A DNA stretch of 64,000 bases. Origin: Peronospora farinosa (Eukaryota; Oomycota; Peronosporomycetes; Peronosporales; Peronosporaceae). The translations under genes were made by a program, and so were the position numbers. Location of the stretch: the NCBI GenBank assembly GCA_947646735.1, contig CANTFK010000298.1, positions 44,588 through 108,587 of the forward strand, read 5' to 3'. Below, one piece after another: positions 44,498 to 58,600 of the stretch (positions are counted from its first letter, which is position 1; every line of letters begins with the position of its first letter). The notes beneath the pieces were generated by a model, which searched no databases, was not told where the DNA came from, and was given only the letters and a program-made list of their open reading frames with translations.

Positions 44498-46330
44498 TTG
44501 ACGAAACCAACACGCAATGACATCAAGCGTTACGCTCTTGACGGTCCGTTGCTGACGTACACGATGGACGTCTTTGGTTCACCGCGTTTCGTCATCCCTG
44601 CTGATGACGGTTTTCGAGTCCTATTGGCTCACGAATTTCACGACAGTTCAGCTGGTGGTCACCTGAGTCGCGAAAAAGACGTTTATGGCTATTTCTCGTG
44701 TGTTTTATGACCGCGAATTTAACGGCGTTACATGATGCTGAGATATAGTTATATTCATAATCATGTTGTGGATGTAATATTACGAATATTGCATAAATGT
44801 ATTCTTGATACTTCTCTTTAAGGGGAGGTATTAAGTATAAGCGTTATGATACGGTATTCGGTAATACCGTATCATATCGATTAGGATTCGAAGATCGGTA
44901 TGGAGTGTACTAAGTACATTACACACAGATGTTTGGACGACACGTCGTGTAATAGAAAAGTCTGCATATTATTGTTACTATTATAGCAGTTAATTTAGTG
45001 TATGGCACTTAGGATAGGGTTATTCTTAAAGATCATAGTGCATAAAAAATCAGTTCGCATGTTGAATTTTAGAAGCAAGGTATTTACAAGACTTGTTTTC
45101 TAGTGCACCTCGTACGTACGGTTCTGTGACCCGTAAGCTTACTAAGCTTGTGAGTGTAAGCTCGTAGACTGAAGAAGTCTCTAGTACGGGTAAACTTTTC
45201 GTAGTCGTTGCAAACTAGTTACATAGAACTAAGTGGATTGTAAATCCGTAACTCGATTTAGTTTTTTAGAACTAAGAGGCTACATCCTTCAAGGTCTTCA
45301 CTCTGACTGAAGAGCTGTGTAGTACCCATACAGCGAATGTATAAGTACATTTAGAAGTGTATGCGCTTCTGAGAAAACTTCCATCCTGTGAAGCCCGCGC
45401 CGTCTTCACAAGGCCCATTGCGTCCGTTTCGATTGCTACAGAATTCTGGCGCTCGTTTAGCATGGATTTTATCTTTGGACTTACACCGGATGAAGAGCAG
45501 CGCTTGGGAGTATTGGTATTCGTGCGATCTAGTTAGCAAAATGGTGCATTTGCTCCGGTCTCCGCCAACATTACGGCGGAGACGACAGCAAAAAATCAAC
45601 CCATGAATCTTATCTTCACACGAAAAGCTTGCCAGAATCTATTGTTTCGGACAGTGACCGTTTCACTTCGGCTTTCTGGGCCGAATTATTCCAGCAATGA
45701 GGCACGCAGTTGCTTATGTTTACGGCGGACTATCCAGAGACGGATGGGCAAACGGAGCGCGTAAAAACAGAGTGCTCGAGATGTCTTCGAAGCAGTTATG
45801 AAACATCTTTTCTCGTCACTTTAAGGTTCATTTCTTCGACTTGCAGAGTTTGCAATCAACAGTTAAGTACATGCGTCAACCGGATTGACGCCTTTTTTCG
45901 AGGAACAATCGCAAAGCATCCTCGCGTCCCGGCGCTTCTTACTCTCTCAGCTTCAAAGCACCCAGTCTCAAAGCTTGATAAGGGAGTATCTGCCGATGAC
46001 ATTGCGCCGAAACTATTGATAATTCAAATATGATGAAGATAAGGTTGCCGATGATGCAACTTATGGTATTACTTTTGTGGCCAACGGCATGTCGACTCCG
46101 AACGCGATGCATTAGATTACGTCTCCGTTGCTAATATATGCTCTTAAAAACATACACCGCATGTGGATGGCTGCAGTAACCGAAGTAGAATTCTATTGCG
46201 AAAAAAGATCACGCGTTTTTTTGCGTGATGTATTACAAAGAGGCAGTCAACAAGCAAAACGAGAATGCAGACGGAAGAGGTCGAAAAATCATGTTGGCAT
46301 TTACATAAGGTGACAGAGTATCATTATTAT
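44498..46330 (+). pseudogene. Integrase of element D, split by LTR and many indels
   Basis: N-terminal zinc part at 44,498-44,710, LTR insertion, then the core from about 45,390. Compared with 14,645-15,383 the core has many one-to-few-base insertions and deletions (for example near 45,530, 45,600, 45,770 and 45,830), so the 197-codon frame of copy 1 is lost. The Glu region PETDGQTERVK is still readable. The indel pattern is unlike the near-identity further right. Confidence 0.8.
44744..45332 (+). mobile_element. Solo LTR inserted in the element D integrase
   Basis: Copy of the LTR at 14,038-14,618 at the same insertion site. It was therefore inserted before the duplication. Three bases of its left end are missing here. 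Confidence 0.7.
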
Positions 46331-46429
46331 CAACTTGTTGATTGCCAAACACTCTAGTGTGGAAAAGCGATCCGAAGGTTCCCCGGTGATCGATGAACAC
46401 TGCTGATTATGTCCCGCTCTCTGATTGGC

Positions 46430-49400
46430 CAGAAAGCCTTGCAGAGACGAATGGATGAGAGGTCAACACGATGACAACACAGAAGAATTTCGATAAAGGT
46501 GTATCGGGTGTGGGAACACACCATAGGCACGATCTGAAACGACCGGATCGACCAGTCCGGATCGACAAATCCGGATCAACTAATTCGGATCGACGTACCG
46601 ACGGATCGACGGATTGACGGATCGACGAATCGACTAATCCGTATCGACGGATCGACAAATCCGGATCGATTATCGATTGATCAGTAGCCTCGATTCGAAA
46701 TGTGGATCGCGATACGTAACCGGTTACGGATTGGTCCGTAACCTCGATCCGAATCCGAATCAACGAGATCACGACGGTATCTGAGGTGGGCCACATAACG
46801 AGACCTGATATATTTCCAAAACGGCGACACGTGGCAGTAGATCCTGGGCTATAGATAGGCAAGATCATAGATTTTGGTATTTGATTGGTTAACATTAAAC
46901 AGAGTTTAATGTGCTTCTAAATACACGTGTCGACTTCTTTATTTCGGGCAGTATATTTGGCCTCCCGACGCCGAGAATATCGACTACAAGTGCACCCTGG
47001 ATGTTTTGGCCAGGCGGAAGCATTCTCAACATAACAACTTAATTGCGAAAAATTTTTTTGGGGTAGAGCACTCATTGAGCTAGGGGGTGATTTTTTTACT
47101 GAACTCTTGGAAACTCCGAGGAAGCAGGAATAACAAGTAAAGTTAAGGCAAGCAAGTGCAGGACGGATCAAGTGGTCAGAAGGTTCTGCTCAAGTAGTCA
47201 GAAGGTTCAAGCTTCGCCTTTTTGGACTATTGGTATCTATTAGGAAGATCAACAAACAATTACTCGGTCAATCGATTGAATATTTCCGCACGATCGCCAA
47301 AACCCCCTATCTCTAACACAATTCGGATCAGCATTCACTCAAGTCCACCGAGAAGAGTGCAATCCGCCCAACCGACGGGTATACAAGGTGAGGAGGGCTT
47401 TGCACACGGACTCGGGGTACCCCCTTCGTTAGTCGGTAGTCCGGGCGCCAGTGAAGAGTCGGAAGTACATCAGAAATTTTGTGAAACCCACTCCACCACA
47501 ATGGTGCGCGTGAACGGATCTTCTGTTGACTCGAGTTTTTAACGTGAGTCCCTAAGAGAAGATGTTAAGGTCAAAATTGAACCTGGGATTGAGGCGTCAG
47601 CGACAGAGGGATCGCCGCAGACGCGTAAAACAAAAAGATCCCCAGATCATTAGCGTTTTGTGAGGGGCGCAGATGAAAAGAAAATCAAAAAGGAAGATCA
47701 AGAAATTGATCTGGAAGAAAAACCTCTACCCCTCAGGTTCCTTCGGATACCCCCGCAGATCGTGCTGTAAAGTACGATTTGCCTGATAAAAATCTGACGG
47801 GTAAACCCGAACGATTTTTTCATCAAACACCACTTTCCCATCTTCAGGAACAATGTGTAAGAAGAAGAAGTCGAAGTCCTTTCGGAAGAAAGTGAAAGAC
47901 CCCAACTCGGATAGCGATCAAGACAAGTCAAAGATCGCGATCAAAACAAGTCAAAGATCGCGATCAAGAAACAAGAACTTGTGAGTTTTCAATGGGATCA
48001 GCTGGAGAATCAATTATACTGGAAGGATCTAAAACGGACTTTATCGGAAGATCCTGTGTTGAGGACGCTACGTCCGAAACTTATTGGAGCGTTGAGTAGA
48101 CCAGTGTCGACACCTTGGAAAGCATTCAGTCTATTTGATGCGATCCAAGGATTGACTCAATTACTGAGAGAAGCCTGTTTCACATTGTGATATTTTGACG
48201 CTGATGACATCCTGGATTTCGGCCAAGATCGTATCACGATCACGGTAAATATCCTTTTAAAAAGATAATTTCACTGGTGGGTATATGCGATCTGAACGAC
48301 TCGATAGATAAATTGGAAATCGATGATCACAAGGAACATCTGACTGGATCTTCACGATATGCGTCAGCTGAGTCTGAAGCCATGTCAGAGGATTCATTGG
48401 ATCTACGCCGGATGTCGCTGGGGCCGAACGGCGCAGATTTTCTACAGGATCACATGGCCCGTATTAAGACGAAGCCTGTTCCTTTGATCGCGCCCGCGAT
48501 CACACCTGATATCACGAAATATATAAACTTTGAAGATATGCAGCAATTTTCAATGCATTCATGGAGAAATTTATAAAGGAGCAAAAACACCAAGGTGGAC
48601 AATGACCGCGTGAATAAGACTCCGACTAAAAAAACAGGTCAAACATTGTCAGATGTGGATATGGAATCTGTGGGATCGCACCATAGTCAACTGAGCGAGT
48701 ACGACCCTGATGATTTATATATTGGCGAAACGAAACGACCTTGGTGTCAACAACGGAGATGCCATCGGGGATCGGAAACTCCGCTCCACGCATTCGCGTG
48801 TCAGCAATCTCGGATCTAAATGACTTTGCTGGGAAAGACAAAGACGAAGACCGAGCGATCAGTTGGGTCGGTAAGGTTAAGTCCGCTTTATTACGCGATA
48901 AGGTTCCAGACAGCGAAAAATGTCTAGTGATCGGCGACCTGCTAATTGCACCAGCTCAAAATTGGCATCGTCAATTTGGCAGTTTAACGAAGAACTCATG
49001 GAAAAGGTTATTGAAATGTTTCGTGGAAGAATTTTGTGGACGGGGGGTTTCCGTTGGGCGACAGTATTATCATGTGCGGAAGCGTTCGGATGAATCGCCA
49101 CTTGAATATCTCTACCGACTGAATGTGGCTGGGATGCGAGCAAATATTCAAGTTTTTTTAGATGGCACTCCCGAATTAAAAAGTGAGCATGTGGAACATT
49201 ACATTGAAACTTTAAATAAACAGAAATTAGCCGACCAGCTCTTATTATTGCGTTTGGAAGATGCTGAAGCTTTAGAGGCACTCTTCGTGCATATCAGCGA
49301 GGACGCGATCGTCGCGGTAAGGCTTCAATGGGATCGAATAAATTTCGACAGAAGGTGATAACAACTTCTACGCCATCACTTCGAACCAACTCAAGCGGTT

Positions 49401-50240
49401 ACAGCAATTAGCATGGAAGTTGGGAGCAGAATCAGATCTTAGCGGATCCGAGCCCGAAGGCGATTAACGTCAGATTTATTCAACTGCGAGACCAGGTCCT
49501 CCGAAATCGTTGCGTGATCAAGGGATCGTCCAAATACGACGTATCAAGCTGATCGCACTGACGGGAACGTGCAGATGAAATTGTGGTAAAGTCGGTTAGG
49601 AATTTTCACTAAGTCCATGTAACAATTTGCTCGGTAAATCCGGAGCCGAATTATCGAGACTTTTCTCGCCAACTGTTACCTTTTTTCCATAACGGTTGGA
49701 TTCCTTTCCCATAACGGTTGGATCCCTGTCCACCACTAAGTCACTTACTAAAATGACTTATTGGGTGTGGTGGAGTCGATCTTAATTCATGGATGATCGA
49801 ATGGAAAAGTACCGTTTATCGTAGCATGGATCACATTTCCAGGTTATATTGGATTATCATGGAATAAATCACCGCTTGGATATACTTGATTCCAGTATCG
49901 CTTAATCCAACTGATTGAATTGAAATTGTACGGATTATACTTGAATTCGGAATAGTGGAATTTCTCAAAGTGTGAATCGCGGCATCAATTAATTGTAATG
50001 GACAAATCATGATCCGAGATACATATCGCATCGCTATCGAGTTTGGATAGCACCGCGATCCAAGTCTGGATCACACCGCAATCTTAGTATTCAGGTGGAT
50101 CTGCGATCCGTGATTCTGTTATTTCACTCTGGAGGAGCGAGTAAACAATTTTCATAAATTGTAGATCGCGATCCAAGTTACGTGGATCACACATCAAGGA
50201 TCGATCCCGAAACATTGTGCAGAAAACGAGATCCAACTTG
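46430..50240 (+). mobile_element. Element B1, copy 2
   Basis: Near-identical copy of 15,700-19,530, including the GATC-rich array at about 46,530-46,760, the leader frame at 47,222-47,542 and the gag region. The main difference is one 23-bp repeat unit fewer near 47,940. Confidence 0.8.
48277..49358 (+). pseudogene. Gag of element B1, copy 2
   Basis: Frames 48,277-48,576, 48,595-48,819 and 48,741-49,358 are residue-for-residue the same as in copy 1 (17,567-18,648), with the same frame breaks. The lesions therefore predate the duplication. Confidence 0.8.
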
Positions 50241-50940
50241 AAAAACGCGATGCGACTCAGAACCGCGATTCAAGACTGAGCGCGATCCAAGGTAGAGCGC
50301 GATCCGACTCAGAACCACGATCCAAGACTGAGCGCGATCCAAGGCAAACCGCGATCCGACTCAGAACCGCGATCCGGCTCAGAACCGTGATCCGACTCAG
50401 AACCGCGATCCAAGACTGAGCGCGATCCAAGGTTAATCACGATCCGACTCAGAACCGCGATCCGGCTCAGAACCGCGATCCAAGACTGAGCGCGATCCAA
50501 GGCAAACCACGATTCGACTCAGAACCGCGATTCGGCTCAGAACCGCGATCCGGCTCAGAACCGCGATTCAAGGCTGAGCGCGATCCAAGGTAAACCGCGA
50601 TCCGACTCAGAACCGCAATCCGGCTCAGAACCGCGATCCAAGGCTGAACGCGATCCAAGGCAGATCGCGATCCAAGGTAGAGCGCGATCCGACTCAGAAC
50701 CGCGATCCGGCTCAGAACCGCGATTCAAGGCTGAACGCGATCCAAGGTAGATCGCGATCCGACTCAGAACCTCGATCCAAGGCTGAGCGCGATCCAAGGT
50801 AAACCGTGATCCAACGTAGATCCGCGATCCGACCTAGATCGCGATCCAACTCACAAGGATTACGCATTATGGATCGACCGCGATCCTGAGCTGATACGCG
50901 ATCTGATTCGGATCGCGATCCAAGGATAAGGCAAGATCGC
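50241..50940 (+). repeat. GATC-rich minisatellite, copy 2
   Basis: Same CGCGATCC-based 17-18 bp units as at 19,530-20,260, about two units shorter, with several unit variants swapped near 50,600-50,700. Confidence 0.9.
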
Positions 50941-51362
50941 CGATGGATCGGGATGGCAAAGGCATTTGGGGTGGACCACATATTCGAGATCTGTTTTTTC
51001 TGAAAGGGTGACACGTGGTGATAGATCCTGGACTACAGATAGGCAGAATCGTAGGTTTCGAGTTTTGATTGGTTAACACTAAACAGAGTTCAATTTTACT
51101 TCTAATACACGTGTCGACTTCTCTTCCGGGCTTGATTCTTTGGCCACCCGACGTCTCTAGGAAGCCTACACACTACGCAAGTCATATCCCTGAATTGTTT
51201 GGCCAGGGATTGCAAGAACTCTCAACATAACTCAACTGCATCGGACGCAGATTAAACACGTAGGGCAAGGCGAAGCAAGTACAGGACGGATCAAGTGGTC
51301 AGAAGGTTCTGCTCAAGTGGTCAGACGATTCAAGCTTCGTTTTATTGGATTCCCGTGATTGA

Positions 51363-51858
51363 TTGGGAAGATCACACCAAGTACTCGGTTTATCTTGTGA
51401 AGATTTCCACAAGATAACCAAACCTCCTATCCCTAACCCAATTAGGATCAACATCGACTCAAGTCTACCGAGAAGAGAGCAACCCGCCCTACCGACGGGT
51501 ACACAGGGTGAGGAAGGCTTTATACACGGAATTGGGGTACCCCCTACGTTAGTCGGTCGTCCGGGCGCCAGTGGAGAGTTGGAATCGCATCAGCAATTTT
51601 GCGAATCCCACTCCACCACAAAACCTTGCACCCATTGTGGTTCCACCAATCATAATGATCGAAGCTGTTGGAAAAAGGTTAACATGCCAGAAATGCAGCC
51701 GCAAAGGACATCCATCGGAGAATTGTTTTTTCGTTTGCCGTGCCTGTGGGAAGTTGCATAAGGTGGGGAAGTGTGCTATGGAGGAATTCTATAACATTAT
51801 CCGCCAGTGGTATGTCCCGAACCGACATGCGGGAATGCTTTCAGAAAAGGAGGAATAG
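51363..51858 (+). pseudogene. Zinc-knuckle part of B2 gag, copy 2
   Basis: Same two frames and the same frameshift between the first knuckle (CTHCGSTNHNDRSC) and the second (CQKCSRKGHPSENC) as in copy 1. Confidence 0.8.
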
Positions 51859-51974
51859 ATGTTAAACTAGGACGCTCGCCAGGTTGGAATCTGGTAAGAG
51901 GCGATCGTTCTAGGCTATGCATTTATGCATATATCGAAAGGAGGGAAGACTGCTAAATTGATGAAACGAAAAAA

Positions 51975-52701
51975 ATGGATAACAATATATGTGATTTGAA
52001 TTTGAAAATTTCATCTTATGTTTCCAGCGTCAAGAAAGTTAATGAATTTTTACGATCACAAAGTATGATGGAATTAAATCTGGCTCCAGGCAAATCTCGT
52101 GGATATTGGAAATATCATGCGCTTGCTAAATGCTTCAAGCAAGCGAAAGCCACAGGCAAGATCAATAGTGAAAAAGCCACGATGCTTTTTGATTGCGGCG
52201 CCGAAGTCTCAATATTTGACACCACTTTTGCTCGTAAGGTTGGCTGTGTCATCGACAAAAGTCAGAGACAATAATGTGTGGGAATTGGAGAAATTATTAC
52301 ATGAAGATTGGGCGTGCAAAGATAAAAGTCACATTGGCAGATCGCTGGTGTATTATTTCGATGTTTGGGCTGGTGATCAAGCTGGACAAGAAGCAATTTT
52401 CGGGATGGATTATATGGTCCCGGCTGGAATTCGCCTCGATCTCGCTGATGGAACACTTTGTCTGCCGGACGAAGTTCGTATTCATCTTTCAGGACGACGA
52501 CCCCCATATAATTCAAAGATTCAAGTTACTAATGTTAACGATCAGTATGTGAATATTTCAGTGGGGAGTTTAGTGGCAGTAACGATTAGCCTTGGTTCTC
52601 CGGATGCAAAATTATGGGTAACGCGAGGTCCCAATTGGGTACCTACTGGAATTTCCGGACCTGGCAGGAAAACAATACCTGCGGATCACCAATCTCAGTG
52701 A
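51975..52701 (+). pseudogene. Aspartic protease of B2, copy 2
   Basis: Again MLFDCGAEVSIFDTTFAR with Asp-Cys-Gly, then a frameshift and QEAIFGMDYMVPAGIRLDL. One residue differs from copy 1 near the end. Confidence 0.75.
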
Positions 52702-53421
52702 TAAAATGATATTTTTTAAGCACAACATATCATTGCTATGCGGATGGCTACAGATATGACCCCTCGTTCTCCAGGGTATGTCTCAGTCGGATCACGTCGA
52801 TAAAATGAATGGCAGAAATTAGCGTTTGAAGCCACAACGGGTCGAACAAAAGAATCGTTAGAAGAATTTACGGGACCACTAGTGGATCACCGATCATATC
52901 CTACGCCAAAGAAGATCTTAACTCGTCCAAAGAAGGAATTAATAGATAAAGTAACGGAACCTATAAATATCGTTTCGCGATACGCGGATGAAGGTACTCC
53001 AGCATACGGTACTAGCAATAAGGTCGAAAAAGAAATGGAGATTAGAGATGAAACGCAATGTCCATTTGTGATCAATACGGTCAAAGGGAATAATCCGGAA
53101 CAGGATCGATTAATAGACCACGATTCTCAAGATGTTAGTTCCAAGCCGGAAATTAATAGTCACGATTTAGGGACCCGAGAACTGGCTAATGATTTGACCG
53201 GTGTGAAAGATGAAGATATATTGATGAAAGACTGTGAAGGCAAGAAACATGATGGGTCACGAAAGTGGCGAAGTATATGCTGAGGATGTTGACCAACATA
53301 TTGCAGTTTTGCCCGAGATCGTTTCGTCTACAGCAGAAGTTACTATCGAAGACATTCAAGTGGGTGACCCAAAAATACCATTATCAGATGATCAGAAGAG
53401 TTGATCTGAAAAAGTCGACAT

Positions 53422-54860
53422 TCACTTATCGGTAAAAGAAATGCCCTTCCCTCTGCTGCAAGAGGGGCTGTATGCAATATCGATGTTGGTGGAGCAAGTC
53501 CGATCGCACAGCGAGTACGACCATTCGCGCCTAAATTTTGCGAGAAATTGGCTGACTTAATTAAAGGACTGTTATCAGCAAAAATTATTCAACCATCAAA
53601 ATCACCATGGGCCTCGCCGATTTTCGTACTTATTATTACGAACGTTGTCGATATTCGATTATGTATTGATTATCGACGAGGAAATCAATTGACGAGAGTG
53701 ATTGGATATCCCATGCCACTAATTAGTGAACTATTACAAGATATGGATAAGGCTATGTGGTATTGTTCGTTCGATATGGCAAGTGGATTTTGGGTAGTGG
53801 AAATGACAGAACGAGCGAGAATGACTGCTATATTTATTAAGCCGTCGGGCTTGTTGGAATGGTTACGAATGCCGTTTGGATTAGAGAATGCTTCACAGAT
53901 TTATCAACGTCTCATTAACAATGCGCTGTATAAATACCTTAAGATTGGCACTGATCCGAAAAAAGATCACTACTGGATCGCCAAAGTTGATCGATGTCTT
54001 CACAAAAGGGAACCAGATACCAGCCATAATCCTTCAGTGCTTTGTAGATCACATATTGAAAACATATTAATCCCAGCTAACTCGTGGATCTCGTTATACG
54101 ATAAGGTGAATCGGTTGCTGGAAGTATGTGACGCATGAAATTTGTCAATCAGTTTGGCTAGAAGTTTATGGGGACGACGTAAGGTGGATTACCGTGGTCA
54201 TCAAGTTTCAATTGAAGAATTAGAGAAGCACACCCAAAAGATTCGGGATCGCTCGTAGACATCCCTTTCCCGCATACGTTGCGATCGATGCAGTCATTTC
54301 TGGGAAGTCTTGATTATTACAGTCGGTTCATTGAAGATTTCGCGGTTTATGAATCCGTACTCTATGAGCTACGGGGAGCGAATTGTCATGAGATCAATCG
54401 CGCTGGTGACGCTCAAATACTAATTACGGATGTGGGGTACAAACGCGATCCACTATCTAAAGATGGGTACAAACACGATCCACTTTTTAAGATGGGGACG
54501 ATAATTATCTCGAATCAAATACTGGGGGCGACCAGGATCCGGAAGGCATAATCGTTGGGAGAAAGCAACGATCGCATTCACGCTGTTAAAGCTAAAATAG
54601 CTGCAACGCCGATATTATAACATTTTGGTCCGGATCGATCGCCAGTGATCGTGGTGTATGCCTGCAAGTGGGCAATGTCAGCTGCATTGCTTCAAGAGCA
54701 CGATGGAGTATATTGGCTTGTCACACTCTCAAGTCGAACGTGTAAGCCCAACGAAGTCGATTACGGGATGGTAGAGAAAGAAGTATTGGCTCTACCCCGG
54801 ATGTTGGATATTTGTTACACCATGCTGGTCTCACGCGAAATCGCAGTTCTTACGCGATTT
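53422..54860 (+). pseudogene. RT and linked RNase H of B2, copy 2
   Basis: The longest RT frame (53,548-54,138, 196 codons) carries WASPIFVLI, CIDYRRGNQLT and CSFDMASGFWVVEM. It continues further than in copy 1 because of small indels near 54,020, but still lacks a readable YxDD box. RNase H pieces follow at 54,279-54,860 with LGSLDYYSRFIEDF and MVEKEVLALPRMLDI. Confidence 0.75.
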
Positions 54861-54999
54861 TAACGTTAGCTTGGCTATTACAATCCTTCGGTCTCAACGG
54901 AAGATTAGGAAGATGGGCTGCATTACTTTTGAACTGGTCTCTAGAAATTCGCGGGTGTGAAAAGGGTAAAGACAAATTACTCGGTGTGTTGGCTGCAAG

Positions 55000-55515
55000 T
55001 GTACCGCCCCGTGCAGAAGTGGATGAAGTGTTGATCGCCATCGCTCCGCGAAAGCAGCCAAGGCAAACGAAAGCATGCCACCACCTACAGTTGAAAAGGG
55101 TGAAAACATCCTAGTAGCCGGTTTCGATGGATTGGCTAGAGTAGAAGAAAAGGTGGAGCCTATAGCGCGATCATTTGGAAGTTACCAGAATGGACTGTCA
55201 TAGCTGCTGCATCGGAGTTCGCCGCTGATCCGACTGTGAATGAAGCGGAATATCGAGAGCTACTACTTAGCTTCGGCTTGCTTGCGAATCAGACTGGGGG
55301 ACGTGTGATCATCTGTGGTGACTCAAATCTAGTTATAGACAAATGCGAGGCGAAATAGACTGCAAAGCACCAGGTTTGCAATTGTTACGACATAAGGCTA
55401 TGAAGACATTACGATCGTGGCCGAATCATGATTTCCTACAGATAAAGCGGGATTGAAACCAAAGTGCCGATCGATCGGCAAGCGAAGTTCTGCAGCGCGA
55501 GAAAGGTGTGACCGA
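55000..55515 (+). pseudogene. Second RNase H of B2, copy 2
   Basis: Same pieces as at 24,310-24,840: WKLPEWTVIAAASEFAADPT, NEAEYRELLLSFGLLANQT and RVIICGDSNLVIDK, with the same internal stops. Confidence 0.65.
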
Positions 55516-55719
55516 TCTCACTGACCAATAACGCCAAGACTTAATCACGCTTAATCGATTGAATGAGTTGTTGCTTCCGAATCAGCCTGATAAAGTAGTG
55601 AATATGGCTGCAATCACTCGATCTATTACAATGACATTGTCAGTCCGAAATCTTACAAGAAGGATTCGGTTAAAAGGGATAGAGTCGATCGCATAAGGCA
55701 GGCGCAAGATGAAGATATT

Positions 55720-57186
55720 TTGCTAGCCAATTTGAAGATATATTCGATCGAGGACGTTGCCAGGCTAAAAGCGGAAGAGGCTAAAATGTGCGCCCGGATC
55801 GCGCCGGATTACGAAGAGGATCAAAGCGGATTACTGTTGTTCTGCCCACAATCAACTGGGAAGTACGGAGAACGTGATGAGTCAGTTCGTTTGGTGGTCA
55901 AGAGTTATTGCAGCAAAAAAATTACACCATTATCATACGTGCTTTAAAAATGGACATCAAGGAATAGGTCGTGCCTACCAACGTATCAGGGCAAATTTCA
56001 TTGGCGAGGATTGTGCCGGAGTGTGCATTGGCAAATGTGCGGATTGTGAAACGGGCAAAGGACGTCCATGTAGACGTGGCAAGTCGCCAGGTAATTTACA
56101 GGCAACTTATCCATTTCAACTTCTGGATATGGATCACATTTCGTAATTATTGCAATCGATTAAAGGAAACAGCGAATTATTATTGTGGGTCGATCTGATT
56201 TCTGACTATGCGATCGCAAAAGCGAGTTCGTCTTAGGCTGATCAGACGATTGCAGAAAACTACGAAGAAAGTGTATTTCGACGATTTGGTGCAAGCGAGG
56301 TCATACGTTACGACCGAGAACCAGGATTTATGTCCGATTCTACCGAGCATTATATTGGATCATAGGACAAAGGCAGCGGGATACTATGGCCTATAGGCCA
56401 TAAGCAAACGGCACGGCGGAACGCATGGTGAAATTCTAACACAAGCGATCAAGATATATGTGGTCAATGAAAACCAGAAGGATTTAGATGAATATGCGTA
56501 ACGCCTAACCTTCGCGATCAATACCGCACATGATCGCGTAAGAGGAGATACACCGTTTTACTTTATTTATGGTTGGGATCCGCGATCAACTTTGGAAGCA
56601 GCCCTACCTTTAGGGAGTACCAAACTGAGAGACCAAAATTCGCGACGATGGAGGTTTAACATACAACGCCAATATTCAGCGTGCAAGGTCAGTTGTGAAT
56701 GATCGACTAAAATCGCGATCCAAGATCGAGCCGACCAGCATAATGCGGATCACGTTCTACTGGATGTAAAGCGAGGATTGCAAGTATGGCTTTATGTGGA
56801 TCGTGTAATGATTGGATATGCTAGAAAATTGGCCCATATGTGGCATGGACCGTTTCGTGTGGCTAATAGATGTGGTGATCATGTGGCCCGGTTGAAAATC
56901 GCAGGTACGCCTTATCTGCTATTTTCGGTGGTCCATGTTTTTAAAGCTGAAGTTGGTTAAAGAATTCTTCGAACGCCCAGCAGTGCAATCAAATGTATAT
57001 GACAGTAGTCGTGTGGATTTTGACGAAGCATTACTGCCCGAAGACAGCTGGGAGAAAAATTCGGAAGAAGGAGAGTTTGAGGTGGAAAGAGTTGTAGACG
57101 TAAAGTCAGGGCGAAAGACATGTTACAGACGGGTACATCGTCAATTTTTGGTATTTGGAAAGGATACAGCGATCCATCTTGGGTGA
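55720..57186 (+). pseudogene. Integrase of B2, copy 2
   Basis: Zinc domain HHYHTCFKNGHQG and CADCETGKGRP, core fragments, and the C-terminal KLAHMWHGPFRVANRCGDHV (56,778-56,960). A deletion near 56,020 removes a few codons of the zinc domain relative to copy 1. Confidence 0.75.
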
Positions 57187-57200
57187 ACGAGGCTGATCAG

Positions 57201-58600
57201 AATTGTAAAGCGCTATTGGAAGAAATTGAGCGCAAACGAGTCAGTCGGAATCGGTTTGAGGTGATGCAGTCCCACTAGGAAAGATCTCGTGAGTAAGGGC
57301 GAACAGCCGATGAATAAGAAGTGGGAAGAATGCGTAAGAGGATTGCTCGTGAAGGTGGAAGGGAATAAATGTAAGTGAGTTTTTCGTCGAAGATATTTGG
57401 ATCGACGATGTCTTATATCGACGATTCCGATCCAGATCGAATGATCAAAAGAAAAGAGGAAGAGTTGAAACGTGATCCAGGAGAATGAGAATGAAATTAT
57501 ATGAAAGGATCATGATATGAAAATGATGACCAAAGGAATTACGCGACATCTACAAATTTGCCAGCTAGCCGAGGAACCGATGATTTGGAGTGAGCCCAGA
57601 GATCGAAGAGCGAAACTGGTTCCTCCAAGGCTCTGCGGTGTTGCACATGGACAAGGCAGTGACCAGATTTGGTATGATGGTCCGCCCTGCAGGTAAAGTC
57701 GGATGCCACATCTTGAATTCTCTTGTGCGGGGAAAATGGAGAAACATTGGATCCAACACGACATCCAGATTGCAATGGTTGTCAATCATACCTTGGCGGA
57801 TTATCTGCAGAAGTTTCTTCCACTTGGAACCGGATCGGGATCGTCGTTGTTTCCGTTATTTGACGAAGGTCGCTTTTAAAGCATGATCATATCGACGCTG
57901 GGCAACCGATATCGGCAGAAATTGGGAAGCTTCCCAGAGGGCCTGCCGGTGACGATCTTCAAAATCGTAATATTGGGCAAGTAGGGTCTTAAACCATATA
58001 ACACGCTGGAAAATATTGGATCAATTCGGCGTGCATCCATTTCTCAAGGTCGGCGATCGTACAATATGTTGATCTGGAGATATGTGATTAGTGAGGAAGA
58101 CCAATCAGACGCGGAAGAACGGCGGAATTTACCAGAGACGGAAAAATAAATCCAGGAGGTTTTGAGAAGTGACGGTGGAAGAATTCCACGTCTAACTCCG
58201 AAACGCTGGTCAAGCTGATCCGACGAGATGACCATGAAGTAGTTTCCGCAGATGAACGAGGGACTCGACTCCGGTATCTGGATATCCGGGTATTCATTTA
58301 TCCCAAGGTACAGCGGTGACCGGGATAGCCTAGAATCCATCCACGCTGAACAGCTGATTGCAATCGTCTCGAGGATCGCTGCTGATGCTGCTTAATCCAT
58401 CAGAATCACTCGAAGGCTCACCAAACAAAGCGTCCTTCGACACTCGAGAAGGCGAAGGGAGTGGGCTAGGTGTGTCGACCTCGATTAGCGACTAATGTGA
58501 TGAACTTGCCATGTTGCGACATGATGTGAACCGGGAAGAGGATAACGCAGCTAGCAAAGAGTCATCCGTCTAGCCCGAAGAGTCATCAAGCCGGTCCTCC
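57201..58600. other. 3' region of B2, copy 2, no recognised domain
   Basis: Copy of 26,511-27,920 with a few substitutions and small indels. No additional information on function. Confidence 0.4.

Larger units (their letters stand above)
40832..46430 (+). mobile_element. Element D: Ty3/Gypsy retroelement spanning the duplication junction
   Basis: Gag, zinc knuckle, protease, repeat spacer, RT, RNase H and integrase follow in order. Everything right of about 43,124 is also present as element A; everything left of it is unique in the window. D therefore looks like a hybrid: the 5' half of one element joined to the 3' half of the copy seen as A. It carries the same LTR insertion as A, and its own extra single-base indels in the integrase. 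Confidence 0.85.
50940..57200 (+). mobile_element. Element B2, copy 2
   Basis: Copy of 20,260-26,520 with all modules in the same order: zinc knuckles, protease, RT, linked RNase H, second RNase H, integrase. Scattered single-base differences are present, mostly from 54 kb on. Confidence 0.85.
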